A DNA stretch of 32,851 bases from Rhabdothermincola sp036846205 (GTDB lineage Bacteria; Actinomycetota; Acidimicrobiia; Acidimicrobiales; Acidimicrobilacustridaceae): assembly GCF_036846205.1 (NCBI RefSeq), contig NZ_DAIUCK010000025.1, positions 1-32,851 of the forward strand, given 5' to 3'. Positions 6,322 to 13,868 of the stretch are shown in pieces. The notes below the pieces were generated by a model. The model was given only the letters and a program-made list of their open reading frames with translations, had not been told where the DNA came from and made no database searches. A program made the position numbers and the translations under genes. Every line of letters begins with the position of its first letter. The stretch's first letter is position 1.

Positions 6322-7227
6322 ATGGCAGAGGAGACACCGGTCATCCGAGTCAGCCCTGAGGCGGGCGGGGGGCCCGTCCCGCAGGTCCTCGGCGTCCGGG
6401 TCGCGGAGGCCGGCTTCAGCCAGGACCTGCGGGCCGTGAAGGTGGTGCTCCAGCGGGAGCTCATCCGGTTCGGTCAGGACCGCACCCGCATGATCTCGGC
6501 ACTGGTCCAGCCGGTGCTGTTCCTGTTCGTCCTCGGGACCGGCCTGTCGTCGCTCACCGGGTCGTCCACCGGGGGCATCAACCTGCGAACCTTCATGTGG
6601 CCCGGGGTGCTGGCCACCTCGACGCTGTTCACCGCCATGTTCTCGGCCATGTCGATCGTCTGGGATCGGGAGTTCGGCTTCCTGCGCGAGATGCTCGTGG
6701 CCCCCGTCCGGCGCAGCTCGATCATCATCGGCAAGGCGCTCGGCGGCGCGGTGGTGGCGACGCTGCAAGGGTGCCTCGTGCTCGTGCTCGGTCCCGTGGT
6801 CGGCGCCCCGATCACCCCACTGCTGGTGATCGAGCTCATCGGCATGCTCCTGCTGCTGTCGTTCATGCTCACCGCTCTCGGGCTGGTGATCTCCGCCCGG
6901 GTCCAGCAGATGCAGTCGATCATGGGGATCATGCAGATGCTCCTGCTGCCCATGTCGTTCCTGTCAGGCGCGCTCTACCCACTCTCGGGGCTCCCGGCAT
7001 GGTTGAACGTGCTCACCCACCTCAACCCCATCACCTACGCGGTGTGGCCGGTGCGCAACGCGGTGTTCCAGCGCCTCGACGCCCCGGCTGCCGCCAAGGC
7101 GGCACTCAACCCCCCGATGACCTGGTTCGGCTGGCCGGTGCCCGTCTGGCTGCAGTTGCTGCTCGTCGCGGTGCTCGGCAGCATCTTCCTGGCGGTCGCG
7201 GTCCGGCAGTTCGAGCGGGTCGAGTAG
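6322..7227 (+). CDS. ABC-2 type transporter permease (DrrB-like)
   Basis: This 301-residue membrane partner of the upstream ATPase has an N-terminal cytoplasmic segment ending in LIRFGQDRTRMIS, then about six hydrophobic helices. The first is ALVQPVLFLFVLGTGLSS, and the last ends near LLVAVLGSIFLAVAV. The segment LPMSFLSGALYPLSGLPAWL before the last helices, followed by LTHLNPITYA, is characteristic of ABC-2 permeases of the DrrB/ABC2_membrane family. I chose the ATG at 6322 because GGAGGTGAG lies directly upstream; an ATG at 6304 would overlap the ATPase stop. Together the two genes form a homodimer-of-pairs exporter, probably for a hydrophobic compound. Confidence 0.92.
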   Translation: MAEETPVIRVSPEAGGGPVPQVLGVRVAEAGFSQDLRAVKVVLQRELIRFGQDRTRMISALVQPVLFLFVLGTGLSSLTGSSTGGINLRTFMWPGVLATSTLFTAMFSAMSIVWDREFGFLREMLVAPVRRSSIIIGKALGGAVVATLQGCLVLVLGPVVGAPITPLLVIELIGMLLLLSFMLTALGLVISARVQQMQSIMGIMQMLLLPMSFLSGALYPLSGLPAWLNVLTHLNPITYAVWPVRNAVFQRLDAPAAAKAALNPPMTWFGWPVPVWLQLLLVAVLGSIFLAVAVRQFERVE

Positions 7228-7291
7228 CGCCGAGGCGGGGAGGCCGTCACCGGAGGAGGTCGATCGGCTCGCTGCGACCCCACCGGCGCCG

Positions 7292-8149
7292 CTAGCCGGA
7301 CAGGACCGCCACACCGGCGGTGAGGATGACGTAGGCGGCGAGCGCGACCAGCACCCCCACGAACCAGCGCACGAGGGTGACGGTCGGTAGGCGGTCAGCG
7401 ACGGACTTGCCGACCGATGCACCGACGAGTGCGGCGATGGTGAACGGCACTGCGGCCGCCCAGTCGATCGAGGTGGTGCCCAGCCGCCCGGCGAGGGCCA
7501 CCGCGGCGTTGATGAAGATCACCAGCAACGAGGTGCCGACCGCATCGGGCATGTCGAAGCCGAGCGCCAGCACCAGCGCGGGCACGACCACGAAGCCCCC
7601 ACCGACCCCGAAGAAGCCGGTGACGAACCCGACGATCGTCCCCGCGAGGAGGACCTTGGCCGCGGTGACGAGGACCCGCCCCGGCTCCACCCGGGCACCG
7701 ACGAGCACCCCTCCGGCGCTGGTCGTGCCGCGTCCGGGGACCGCAGGTGGGTCAGGATCCCGATCGGCACGACGGCCCGGGGAGCCCGCGGTGCTCGACC
7801 ACATGCGCCAGGCCACCACGAGCATCAGGCCGGCGAACGCCAGCAACAGAACGTCGGCGTCCGCGGCCCGGTTCAGGGCGGTCCCGAGCATCGATCCGCC
7901 GATCCCGGCGAGACCGAACACCACCCCGGGCACGATCCGCACCCGTCCCGCTCGATGGTGGGCGAGCATGCCCAGCAGGGCGGCCGATCCGACGACGATC
8001 AACGACGTGGTGGTCGCCGCCTGGGGGCTCTCCCCCGCCGCGTACACCAACATCGGTACCGCCAGGATGGAACCGCCACCGCCCAGGGCGCCGAGCGAGA
8101 CCCCGATGAGGAACCCGAGCGGCGAGACGAGCAGAGGCCGCAGGTTCAT
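7292..8149 (-). CDS. TauE/SafE-family sulfite/sulfonate exporter-like permease
   Basis: This 285-residue, roughly 8-helix membrane protein carries the two repeated TauE/SafE motifs: SLGALGGGGSILAVPMLVY near the N terminus and FFGVGGGFVVVPALVLALGF in the second half. Each half is followed by a Thr-Ser-Leu segment (ATTTSLIVVGS and VGTSLLVIFINA). Family members export sulfite, sulfoacetate or other sulfur anions. The ATG at 8149 follows GAGGTGGGGG; a GTG at 8158 would fall inside that ribosome-binding site. Two TACCC-N4-GGGTA palindromes lie about 150-195 bp upstream around a TATGAT -10. They are typical of CsoR/CstR-type repressors, so induction by persulfide/sulfite or copper stress is likely. 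Substrate is inference. Confidence 0.88.
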   Translation of the reverse strand: MNLRPLLVSPLGFLIGVSLGALGGGGSILAVPMLVYAAGESPQAATTTSLIVVGSAALLGMLAHHRAGRVRIVPGVVFGLAGIGGSMLGTALNRAADADVLLLAFAGLMLVVAWRMWSSTAGSPGRRADRDPDPPAVPGRGTTSAGGVLVGARVEPGRVLVTAAKVLLAGTIVGFVTGFFGVGGGFVVVPALVLALGFDMPDAVGTSLLVIFINAAVALAGRLGTTSIDWAAAVPFTIAALVGASVGKSVADRLPTVTLVRWFVGVLVALAAYVILTAGVAVLSG

Positions 8150-8265
8150 CGCCCCCACCTCGACCCTGCCGTCGCGAGCCGCGGTCGGTGGTTATCGGTG
8201 CCCGAACACCCCGCCCGAGTGCATCGCCCAGCCAGTGTGGCGGTCCAGATGACGTGGGCGTGCAT
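8146..8265 (-). CDS. Possible leader ORF or gene remnant upstream of the TauE/SafE gene
   Basis: An ATG at 8265 preceded by GGAGGA opens a 39-residue frame (MHAHVIWTATLAGRC...). Its TGA overlaps the ATG of the permease (ATGA at 8146-8149). The ribosome-binding site and overlap are gene-like, but the second half (GTDNHRPRLATAG) has poor protein character. It could be a coupling leader peptide, the remains of a lost gene, or chance. No family recognised. Confidence 0.25.
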   Translation of the reverse strand: MHAHVIWTATLAGRCTRAGCSGTDNHRPRLATAGSRWGR

Positions 8266-8297
8266 GCTCGGTCCTCCCGGGGCACAGCCGATCTAGC

Positions 8298-8311
8298 TAC
8301 CCTGGGGGGTA
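8298..8311. promoter_or_regulatory. CsoR/CstR-type operator, site 1
   Basis: TACCC-TGGG-GGGTA has the architecture of CsoR-family operators (copper CsoR, persulfide CstR). It touches the minus-strand -10 TATGAT (plus-strand 8311-8316) that would drive the TauE/SafE gene. Confidence 0.6.
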
Positions 8312-8316
8312 TCATA
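8311..8316 (-). promoter_or_regulatory. -10 element for the TauE/SafE gene
   Basis: On the minus strand this reads TATGAT, close to consensus TATAAT, and lies between the two CsoR-type operators. No strong -35 is visible at the expected distance. The predicted leader is about 150 nt long and contains the possible small ORF at 8146-8265. Confidence 0.45.
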
Positions 8317-8331
8317 GCACGTTGTTCGCCA

Positions 8332-8345
8332 TACCCCATTGGGTA
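8332..8345. promoter_or_regulatory. CsoR/CstR-type operator, site 2
   Basis: TACCC-CATT-GGGTA repeats the same half-sites and the same 4-bp spacer as site 1, 34 bp away (about three helical turns). It lies near the -35 region of the inferred minus-strand promoter. Confidence 0.62.
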
Positions 8346-8388
8346 TGGGTCCCGTGCCGGCCGGTGATCCCGGCTCCTGGACCGGTCG

Positions 8389-10557
8389 CTACCCGCCGCG
8401 GCGGACCCGGACCGAGATGGTCGAGTAGCACATCTCGTCCTCGGTGCCCTCGGCCCACGTCACGTACCGGGGAACCGGTGAGGTGATGAGGTCCCGGTCC
8501 CAGGAGCACTCGACCCGCACCACGTCGGTGGGTTTCAGATCGATCCGGTCCCGGGGTCGGTAGACGAGTTGCCAGTTGAAATCCCAGCTCGGGATGTCGA
8601 GCAGGACCTTCTCGTCCGGCGTGCCCGGGTTGAGGGTCATCCGGAAGGTGCGCCCGATCTGGTGCTCGTGCCCGAGGACCCCGACGATCTCCCCCGGCGT
8701 GACCACCCGGTGGTCGCAGCCCGAGCGGGCGACCCCGTCCGCGTCGAGGACCGCGAGCTCCGCCAGGCTCCGCCGACACAGCATGATCAACCCGTCGGGG
8801 ATGGCACTCGCGGCTGGCCCGAACTGCCGGGTCAACTCGTCGATGGCCGCGTTGCGATCACACAGCGGCGCCCGCTCCCCGGGCCGGCACGGGATCTCGG
8901 CCGGAGCCAGGTAGGTGTTGGTCACGATCTCATCCAGCGCGCCGCCGGTCTGCATCTCGAGTGCCAGCCGGGAGCGGTCCGGCGGCGCCTCGTGGGCGAA
9001 GTGGTAGTGGACCTGGACCACGAAGAAGTCGCCCGGCGCCAGCTTGATGCCTGATCCCTCCGGCAACTTGTTGGGGCGTTGGCCCGGTACCCATCCGGCG
9101 ATCAGCTCCGATCCGCTCGTCCGGCCCGTGGGGCTCTGCTCCCCGCCGGGGCCGGCGGTCCCGAAGAAGCAGTGCCAGCCCGCGCCGGCGTCGGCGGCGT
9201 CGAGCGCCTCGACCTGCGACCGCAGCGACGCCGACGCCTTGAACACGAGGGCGTGGTGGACCACCGGGAGCTGGTCGGGGAGGAACTCGAACCCGGTCAC
9301 CCAGGTCCGTTCCTGCACCTGCGGGTCGTAGGCGAAGCACCGGTAGTCGTTCGTCAGACCGGTCGAGCCCTGGTACGGCTCCGGCGGCGTCAGGACCTGA
9401 TCGTGGCGGATGCTGAAGGTCTGCTCCAGGTCGTCCGCCGGGGGCCGGATCGGTGTCGAGGGGTCGACGTCGAGGGGACCACCTGCTCGCGCCCATCGGG
9501 CGATCGCGCCGATCTCGGCGTCGCTGAGCCGCCGCTCGTGCATGAGCGGCACCCCGACCGGAGACGCCGGCCAGGGTGGCATGTACCGGGACTCCACGAC
9601 CTTGTCGATGCTGTCCGCGTGCCTGGCGACGTCCGCGGCCGTGTCGAGCCGCCAGGCGGACTCCCCGGCCTTGCCGGGGTTGTGGCAGGTCGCGCAGTTG
9701 CGCTCGAGGATCGGCTGCACCGTTGCGGCGAACGACGGGTCCGAGCCCATCACCAGCTCCGCGAACCGCCCGTTCGCGCCGGTGCCCGGCTGGTACGGCA
9801 GGCCCCTCGCTTCGTCGACCGCCCGCACCTCGATGATCAGGGTGGCCTCCCGGCCGGTGCGCACCAGGGGACCGAGGCTGATCGGCCCGATCCCCCAGTC
9901 CGCCAACTGCACGGTGGTGCGGGCGTTGACCACCACGTCGTCACCTTCGATGCCGGCCTCGGCGTCGAGCACGATCGGCTTGCTCACCCCCTTGACCTCG
10001 AGGTCGGCCTCGATCCGCAGGGGATACCTCACCCCTTCGCTGATCTGGGCGGGGAGCCCGTCGATCCGTGACGCTCGCAGGTGGGCGAGCGGGTACTCGC
10101 TCGATTCCAGGAAGTCGTGCCGGATCCGGTCATCGCGCAGGGACTGGTCGCTCGTGAGCTGCTCGACGTTGATGACCACCTCGCCGAGCTGCGAGGCCGA
10201 CGGGTCCGCCCGGTCCACCAGGATGTCCCCCGCCACGCCGCTGGTCGAGCCTCTCGCCGTGTTGCTCTTCCCGGCGAGGATCTCCTCGACCTCGTAGGTG
10301 ACCGAGGAACGGGTGGCGTCGATTCGGTAGACGGTCTGGCCCGGCCGGGTGGCGGTCAGCCGCGGGGCGTCGGGCACCGCCATCGAGACCTCGACGGAAG
10401 GGGTGCTGGCCCGCAGCCACCACCAGGCGCCGACACCGGCGATCGCCACCACGCCGGCCAGCACGACGACGAAGCTGAACAGCCGTCGAGCAGCGGAACG
10501 ACCTCCCGCCTGGCCGATGGGCTGACCCTCCACGTGGCCGGGCGAACGCTCCGGCAT
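8389..10557 (-). CDS. Secreted/membrane-anchored YceI - cytochrome c - copper type II monooxygenase fusion
   Basis: The 722-residue protein has an N-terminal membrane anchor (LFSFVVVLAGVVAIAGVGAW, about 26-45), so the rest should be outside the membrane. A YceI-like lipocalin domain follows (about 75-245: YRIDATRSSVTYEVEE, HDFLESSEYPLAHLRAS). Next is one c-type haem site, CATCH (C288-H292). The C-terminal half (about 370-722) resembles the PHM/DBH copper monooxygenases. It keeps apparent equivalents of all copper ligands: H434/H435 (VVHHALVF), H517 (VQVHYHF), H630/H632 (GHEHQIG) and M709 (DEMCYS). The copper site probably hydroxylates an unknown substrate, with the haem domain supplying electrons and the YceI domain possibly binding a polyprenoid or lipid. 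The start at 10557 follows GGGGGGAAGGG. Ligand assignments are by motif comparison with PHM. Confidence 0.82.
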   Translation of the reverse strand: MPERSPGHVEGQPIGQAGGRSAARRLFSFVVVLAGVVAIAGVGAWWWLRASTPSVEVSMAVPDAPRLTATRPGQTVYRIDATRSSVTYEVEEILAGKSNTARGSTSGVAGDILVDRADPSASQLGEVVINVEQLTSDQSLRDDRIRHDFLESSEYPLAHLRASRIDGLPAQISEGVRYPLRIEADLEVKGVSKPIVLDAEAGIEGDDVVVNARTTVQLADWGIGPISLGPLVRTGREATLIIEVRAVDEARGLPYQPGTGANGRFAELVMGSDPSFAATVQPILERNCATCHNPGKAGESAWRLDTAADVARHADSIDKVVESRYMPPWPASPVGVPLMHERRLSDAEIGAIARWARAGGPLDVDPSTPIRPPADDLEQTFSIRHDQVLTPPEPYQGSTGLTNDYRCFAYDPQVQERTWVTGFEFLPDQLPVVHHALVFKASASLRSQVEALDAADAGAGWHCFFGTAGPGGEQSPTGRTSGSELIAGWVPGQRPNKLPEGSGIKLAPGDFFVVQVHYHFAHEAPPDRSRLALEMQTGGALDEIVTNTYLAPAEIPCRPGERAPLCDRNAAIDELTRQFGPAASAIPDGLIMLCRRSLAELAVLDADGVARSGCDHRVVTPGEIVGVLGHEHQIGRTFRMTLNPGTPDEKVLLDIPSWDFNWQLVYRPRDRIDLKPTDVVRVECSWDRDLITSPVPRYVTWAEGTEDEMCYSTISVRVRRGG

Positions 10558-10645
10558 CCCTTCCCCCCCGACGAGCACGAGCCCAGTATGGCAGCGGGGA
10601 TCCGGTGGCTCGCGAGCGCGGCCCGGCCCGGGCCGGCGCGCCCGC

Positions 10646-12292
10646 TCAAACCCGCTCGACCCGTGGGGGCTTGCCGGGGGTGACCTCGAAGGTCGCCACC
10701 GTGGACACCGGCGAGCTCGGGTCCTTGACGTCGGCGACCCCACGGAAGCGGGCCACGATGCGGTCGCGCCCGATCTCCGCATCGAGATAGCCGTGGTGGC
10801 TGCCGTCGAACCACTGCACCTGAGGGTTCTTCGCCGTGTAGTCGTGCACGTAGAGCCCCGAGCTGACCGAGGTGGCCAGCAGTTCGGGGGCCGCCACGGG
10901 CGAGGCGGGGTCCCACGGATCGGGCTTGACCAGGTTGACGAACGCCGCGTGGTAGTCGCCGGTGAGCACCACCGGGCTCGGCACCCGCGGATCGGCGAGA
11001 CGCTCGACGAGGGCCCGACGCTCGGCGGGGTAGCCGTCCCAGACCTCGAGGAAGTACTCGGGCTGGTCCCCGGGGTCGGAGACGTCGAGACCGGCCAGCA
11101 GGACCGGGTTGCCGAGCACCGTCCAGATCGCCTCGCTCCGCACCAACCCGTCGAACAGCCACTCCCGCTGCTCGGCACCCAGGGCGCTTCGTCCCGGCTC
11201 CAGGCGCTCCGGGCAGCCCGGCCCCTGGTCGAAGGTCGAGGTGGCGCGGCAGGGCGGCACGTCGGCCTCCTGGCGGGTCTCGATCACGAAGAGGTGCGCG
11301 AGGTCTCCCCACCGAACGTCCCGGTGGACGCGCACGGTGTCGCCCTCGGGCGGCGGGGTGCGGATGGGCATGTGCTCCCACCACGCCCGGTAGGCCGCGG
11401 CCCGGCGGGCGGCGAATGCCGGACCGGTGCCGCCGAGGGCGCCGTCGCCACCCGCATAGTTGTTGATGACCTCGTGATCGTCGAAGGTCACGATCCAGGG
11501 GCACGAGGCGTGCGCAGCTTGCAGGTCGGGGTCCAACCTCGCCCGCGCGTACCGGGCCCGGTACTCCTCCAGCGACTCCGGGAAGCGCGCCCCGAGGTAC
11601 CTGCGCTCCGCGAGTGCCTGGTCGGGATCGTCCACCCCCGGGACCTCGTAGATGTAGTCGCCGAGGAAGAGCACCGCGTCGAAGTCCTGCCCGGCGATGT
11701 CACGGTGGGCGATGTAGTAGCCGCCCTGGAGGTCCTGGCAGTTGGTGACCGCCAGCCGGAGGTGATCCGGCGAGGCATCTCCCGCGGGCGCCGTGCGGGT
11801 CCGGCCGGCCGGGCTGGTGTGCTCGCCCACCCGGAAGCGGTAGGCGAACCACCGGTCGGCCTCCAGCCCCGAGACCTCCACGTGCACCGCGTGACCGTCC
11901 TGCGGCTGCGCGGTCGCCACCCCGCGGGCCACCACGTCCGTGAACGCCTCGTCGGTCGCCACCTCCCATTCGACGTCCACGTCCGTCGGCGGCATGCCCC
12001 CGCCCCGCAACGGGTCCGGGGCGAGGCGGGTCCACAGGACCACCCCGTCAGGCGTGGGGTCGCCGGAGGCCACCCCGAGGCTGAACGGGGAGCGCGGCAG
12101 CGGCGGTGGCGGCGCAGCCGCCCGAACCACGGTCGTCGTGGTGCCCGCACCCTCCGCCGGCCCGGAGGACCCACCGCTGCACGCCACGGCGCCTGCGGCC
12201 ATCGCCCCCACCAGGAACGCCCGGCGGCTGATCGGGTGTGCGGCGCGATCGGCGATCGGTTCCTCCCCCTTCGTGCGGCTCCGAGCCGCCAC
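10646..12292 (-). CDS. phoD: PhoD-type alkaline phosphatase/phosphodiesterase (Tat lipoprotein)
   Basis: This 548-residue secreted phosphatase has a twin-arginine signal (ISRRAFLVGAMAAGAVAC) with a lipobox-like end at C38, so it is probably a Tat-exported lipoprotein. The PhoD N-terminal domain begins SLGVASGDPTPDGVVLWTRL. The Fe/Ca metal-site motifs follow: TNCQD (C185), GDYIYE (211-216), FDDHEVINNY (about 270-279) and VLTGDYHAAF near residue 438. PhoD enzymes hydrolyse phosphomono- and diesters, including teichoic-acid-like polymers. A GTG at 12292 is the only in-frame start that keeps the Tat signal. The gene lies 15 bp after the LCP ligase gene and is very likely cotranscribed with it, which fits a role in cell-wall polymer turnover or phosphate scavenging. 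Confidence 0.93.
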   Translation of the reverse strand: MAARSRTKGEEPIADRAAHPISRRAFLVGAMAAGAVACSGGSSGPAEGAGTTTTVVRAAAPPPPLPRSPFSLGVASGDPTPDGVVLWTRLAPDPLRGGGMPPTDVDVEWEVATDEAFTDVVARGVATAQPQDGHAVHVEVSGLEADRWFAYRFRVGEHTSPAGRTRTAPAGDASPDHLRLAVTNCQDLQGGYYIAHRDIAGQDFDAVLFLGDYIYEVPGVDDPDQALAERRYLGARFPESLEEYRARYARARLDPDLQAAHASCPWIVTFDDHEVINNYAGGDGALGGTGPAFAARRAAAYRAWWEHMPIRTPPPEGDTVRVHRDVRWGDLAHLFVIETRQEADVPPCRATSTFDQGPGCPERLEPGRSALGAEQREWLFDGLVRSEAIWTVLGNPVLLAGLDVSDPGDQPEYFLEVWDGYPAERRALVERLADPRVPSPVVLTGDYHAAFVNLVKPDPWDPASPVAAPELLATSVSSGLYVHDYTAKNPQVQWFDGSHHGYLDAEIGRDRIVARFRGVADVKDPSSPVSTVATFEVTPGKPPRVERV

Positions 12293-12307
12293 GATGGTAG
12301 GCCCCGG

Positions 12308-13792
12308 TCAGCCGCAGCTCACGCCATCCGGTGGCTCACCCGGGACCACCCCGACCGGCTCCGGCTCGGGCGGGACGGTGGTCGCGGTCGCGGACCCCGC
12401 GAGCGAGGTGCCCGTCGAGCTCCGGGTGGTCGGGCCTCCGGATCCAGCGGTGGTGGTGGTGCTGGTGCCGGGCACCTTGAAGTCGCTGCCGGTGATCACG
12501 ACGACCTCCCCCGGGTCCAGCTCGGTATCCTCCTGCAGGGCGGCTCCGTTGGCGAGCACCCGGGCGATCTCGGTGGCGGCGACCTCGGAGCCCGGCGCGT
12601 AGCGGACGGTGGTGTGCCGCACCCGGGACGGTGCGTCCCCCGTGGACACCACGGTGAAACCCAGCGCCTGGAGCGCCCTGCTCGCCTGGCCGGCCTGGCC
12701 GGACACCCCGCTGCCGTTCTGCACCACCAGCGACACCCCATCAGATGACCGGCCGGTCCCGCCCCGGAAGATGTCGAGGATCGGCTCGGCGGCCACCTCG
12801 TCGAGACGCACCACCGCCGCGCCGCCCGCGGTGGTGAACTGCTCGACGGGGAGGGTGTGGGTGCGGAGCTGGTCGCCGCCGAATTCCTTGAACTGCTTGG
12901 ACAGATTGAGCAATTTGCCCGTCTCCAGGCCCTTGTCGACCTTCAGGTTCGGCGCGATCGACGACAGGAGCTGGTTCATCGTCTTGAGGTCGTAGCCGTT
13001 GGTGGCTGCGGCCGCCCGGTCGACGAGACGCCGCATGAAGACCTGCTGACGGCTGATCCGGCCGAGGTCGCCGGTCGGATCGTCGAGCCATCGCCCGCGA
13101 GCATCCTGGTACTCCAGGTGCCGGGCACGCGAGAACGCGAGTGCCTGCTCGCCGTCGAGCTTCACGCAGCCGGGCTGGTCGACGTACAGGCCCGAGTTGC
13201 GGTCGCGCATCGGCCGGTCGAAGTACATCGGCACCCCGCCGACCGCTTCCACCACTCCCTTGAAGCTGCGGAAGTCGACCTCGATGTAGTGGTTGATCTC
13301 GATCCCGAAGTTCTGGTGGATGGTGTCGATCAGCCGCTGCGGGCCGTCGTCGTAGCCGTAGGCGGTGTTGATGCGCTCCCGCCCGTCGGTGCGGGCGATC
13401 GGCAGCCACAGGTCCCTGGGGAACGACACCACGTCGATGGTGCCGGCCGTGGGATCGACCCGCACGATCATGATGGTGTCGCTGCGCCGGCCGCTGCTCT
13501 CGCTGCCGTCACCGATGAACGCGCTGGCATCCGGGTCGTTCTGGTCGACGACCTCGCGGGAGTCGGAACCCACCACCAGGTAGTTCTTGGGCTCCCGGTC
13601 CCCCGCATCGGCCACCGCCAGGTCTTCCCGCTGGATCTGGCTGAAGCGCCACCAGACGTAGCCGACCACGGCGACGCCGGCGAGGAGGGCGACGACGACC
13701 GCGACGCCCGAGCCGAGCAGGAGACGCTGCCGCCAGCTCCGGCGGGGCTGCGCGCGTTCGCCGTCCCCGGCGGGTATGGGGGGAACGGACAT
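12308..13792 (-). CDS. LytR-CpsA-Psr (LCP) family cell-wall polymer ligase with LytR_C domain
   Basis: This 494-residue protein has a short cytoplasmic N terminus, one transmembrane helix (LLLGSGVAVVVALLAGVAVV, about 24-43) and an extracellular LCP domain. LCP motifs visible are NYLVVGSDSRE, RRSDTIMIVRVDP, VVSFPRDLWLPI, RINTAYGYDDG and LDGEQALAFSRARH; the Arg and Asp residues bind the pyrophosphate lipid donor. A LytR_C domain follows (SLVVQNGSGVSGQAGQASRA, about 355-445), then a low-complexity Thr/Ser/Pro tail. LCP enzymes transfer polymers such as arabinogalactan or teichoic acids to peptidoglycan. TAGCCT lies 9 bases before the ATG, and an exact CRP consensus lies at 13853-13868, a distance compatible with activation. 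Confidence 0.94.
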   Translation of the reverse strand: MSVPPIPAGDGERAQPRRSWRQRLLLGSGVAVVVALLAGVAVVGYVWWRFSQIQREDLAVADAGDREPKNYLVVGSDSREVVDQNDPDASAFIGDGSESSGRRSDTIMIVRVDPTAGTIDVVSFPRDLWLPIARTDGRERINTAYGYDDGPQRLIDTIHQNFGIEINHYIEVDFRSFKGVVEAVGGVPMYFDRPMRDRNSGLYVDQPGCVKLDGEQALAFSRARHLEYQDARGRWLDDPTGDLGRISRQQVFMRRLVDRAAAATNGYDLKTMNQLLSSIAPNLKVDKGLETGKLLNLSKQFKEFGGDQLRTHTLPVEQFTTAGGAAVVRLDEVAAEPILDIFRGGTGRSSDGVSLVVQNGSGVSGQAGQASRALQALGFTVVSTGDAPSRVRHTTVRYAPGSEVAATEIARVLANGAALQEDTELDPGEVVVITGSDFKVPGTSTTTTAGSGGPTTRSSTGTSLAGSATATTVPPEPEPVGVVPGEPPDGVSCG

Positions 13793-13801
13793 GACCGGAC
13801 G

Positions 13802-13807
13802 AGGCTA
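13802..13807 (-). promoter_or_regulatory. -10 element of the LCP-phoD operon
   Basis: The minus strand reads TAGCCT (TANNNT) with nine bases to the ATG at 13792, giving a leaderless or nearly leaderless transcript. Confidence 0.45.
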
Positions 13808-13852
13808 ACCGGCGCCCGGCCCACTGCTGTGGCGACCCGCCCGCTCAGAATC

Positions 13853-13868
13853 TGTGACCTCAGTCACA
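13853..13868. promoter_or_regulatory. CRP/FNR-family binding site (or hairpin)
   Basis: TGTGA-CCTCAG-TCACA is an exact match to the CRP consensus TGTGA-N6-TCACA, the site bound by mycobacterial Rv3676 and E. coli CRP. Its centre is about 68 bp upstream of the LCP start codon, in the range used for class I activation. It also contains the stop codon of the upstream marR gene (TCA at 13864-13866), so the same palindrome could act as a weak terminator hairpin. Confidence 0.55.

Noticed and set aside
5228..6337. 369-residue minus-strand ORF across the ABC ATPase
   Set aside because: Shadow of the ATPase gene; composition is biased and no motif is present.
10793..12748. 651-residue plus-strand ORF antisense to phoD and the LCP gene
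   Set aside because: It is an open frame caused by high GC opposite real genes. It has His/Arg/Gly-rich composition with no domains, while the opposite strand encodes clear PhoD and LCP motifs.
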